Part shown: one piece after another, positions 63,119-64,000 of the stretch
Layout of the letters: the number at the start of each line of letters is the position of its first letter
How positions within the stretch are numbered: the stretch's first letter is position 1
DNA from: Stenotrophomonas sp. BIO128-Bstrain
GTDB taxonomy: Bacteria; Pseudomonadota; Gammaproteobacteria; Xanthomonadales; Xanthomonadaceae
Reading direction: 5' to 3'
Assembly: GCF_030128875.1 (NCBI RefSeq)
Contig: NZ_CP124620.1
Span: 248,001-312,000 of the forward strand
DNA length: 64,000 nt
The notes under the pieces: generated by a model
Database searches by the model: none
Told to the model about the DNA's origin: nothing
The model's input: only the letters and a program-made list of their open reading frames with translations
Program-made: the position numbers and the translations under genes

Positions 63119-64000
63119 ATGTCCGATACCCCTGCTGATTCCGATTCCCCCCGCCAGGCCATCGTGCCCGATACCGCCGCCGGCCGGCGTTTCGACGCGG
63201 TCCTGGCCGAGCTGTTCCCCGAATTCTCCCGGTCCAAGCTGACCGAGTGGATCAAGTCCGGGGACGTCCTGCTGGACGGCAACACCGTGCGCGGGCGCGA
63301 CCCGGTGCGCGGCGGCGAGGTGGCCAGCCTGCATGTCGTGCTCGACACCCAGACCCATGCCGAGCCGGAGGACATCCCGCTGGAGGTCCTGTACGAGGAC
63401 GAGCACGTGTTCGTGATCAACAAGCCGGTCGGCCTGGTGGTCCATCCCGGCGCGGGCAACCCGACCGGTACCCTGGTCAATGCGCTGCTGTTCCGCGACC
63501 CCTCGCTGTCGGTGCTACCGCGCGCGGGCATCGTGCACCGCCTGGACAAGGACACCAGCGGCGTGATGGTGATCGCCCGCACGATCCAGGCGCAGACCGC
63601 ACTGGTGGAGCAGCTCTCCGCCCGTGAAGTGCACCGCCAGTACCTGGCCGTGGTGGTGGGTGCGCTGGTCTCCGGCGGCACCGCGACCGCCGGCATCGAC
63701 CGCCACCCGCGCGACCGCATCCGCATGGCCGTGCGCGAAGACGGCAAGGAAGCGATCACGCATTACCGCCTGCGCGAGCGTTTCCGTGCGCACACCGCGC
63801 TGGAGTGCCGCCTGGAAACCGGCCGTACCCACCAGATCCGCGTGCACATGGCGCACCTGCGTCACCCGATCATCGGCGATCAGCTGTATGGCGGTGCGCT
63901 GAAGCTGCCCAAGGGCGCCAGCGATGAACTGGTCGCCGAGCTGCGCGGCTTCAAGCGCCAGGCGCTGCACGCTGAAACGCTGGAATTCGTGCACCCGATC
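63119..64000 (+). CDS. rluD: 23S rRNA pseudouridine synthase RluD (3' end outside window)
   Basis: The frame is open from ATG 63119 to the window end (294 residues). It begins with an S4 RNA-binding domain ([22 protein letters not shown]), followed by the catalytic domain with the active aspartate in [15 protein letters not shown]. The [32 protein letters not shown] and [16 protein letters not shown] motifs are those of RluD, which modifies 23S rRNA helix 69. About 25-35 residues should follow. It has no strong ribosome site. It is divergent from bamD. Confidence 0.95.
   Translation, partial: MSDTPADSDSPRQAIVPDTAAGRRFDAVLAELFPEFSRSKLTEWIKSGDVLLDGNTVRGRDPVRGGEVASLHVVLDTQTHAEPEDIPLEVLYEDEHVFVINKPVGLVVHPGAGNPTGTLVNALLFRDPSLSVLPRAGIVHRLDKDTSGVMVIARTIQAQTALVEQLSAREVHRQYLAVVVGALVSGGTATAGIDRHPRDRIRMAVREDGKEAITHYRLRERFRAHTALECRLETGRTHQIRVHMAHLRHPIIGDQLYGGALKLPKGASDELVAELRGFKRQALHAETLEFVHPI

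Overview
This is a high-GC gammaproteobacterial chromosome segment, most probably from Stenotrophomonas (S. maltophilia complex, Xanthomonadaceae). The evidence is the gene families and their order, and many short palindromes that begin GTAG and end CTAC. These match the SMAG repeats known from S. maltophilia. There is no prophage, integrase, insertion sequence or CRISPR array. The window is core chromosome decorated with REP-like repeats.

Layout. 1-22 kb is central carbon metabolism: the 3' end of transketolase, gap, a DUF2339/DUF3999 membrane pair, pgk, a HAD phosphatase, pyk and a class I aldolase. It is interrupted by a CoA-transferase/hydrolase with a flavin reductase, a BlaI/BlaR-like regulatory unit, a persulfide-dioxygenase-like hydrolase, an S1/P1 nuclease, an amino-acid racemase and an OmpW porin. 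An M1 peptidase and a macrodomain protein follow, then divergent cysK and a CysB-type regulator. 23-33 kb is envelope transport: a DUF2946 protein with a copper TonB receptor, a two-gene RND efflux system, a sodium:alanine symporter, and an RNA methyltransferase followed by a candidate small RNA. 33-43 kb holds an M28 peptidase, mscL, an FAH-family hydrolase, a Rieske protein, an SLC13 transporter, trmB, thiG, thiS, an autotransporter esterase and a tRNA-Gly. 43-64 kb holds a SnoaL-like protein, rimK, a two-component system, coaE, the type IV pilus locus pilD-pilC / pilA-pilB / pilR-pilS, sucCD, nadE, a secreted lipase, bamD and the 5' part of rluD.

How parts fit together. PilS/PilR would activate pilA through the sigma-54 promoter seen 100 bp upstream of it. 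PilD would process PilA, and PilB and PilC would assemble it. BlaI-type palindromes cover the start of the blaI-like gene, so that unit is probably autoregulated. A perfect FNR/ANR-type box sits upstream of ompW. BamD and RluD are divergent neighbours, as in other gammaproteobacteria.

Two genes are broken as given. pilB carries about nine single-base indels within 500 bp (net -3, frame restored at the end). The secretory lipase is shifted at a run of seven C. Either could be sequence error, and the pilB pattern strongly suggests it. No clearly new large system was found. The best leads are the structured RNA candidate at 33.2 kb, the M56-TonB sensor unit, the five-copy 27-bp repeat array after sucD, repeats that supply gene stop codons, and an M1 peptidase that reads through into the antisense of a macrodomain gene.
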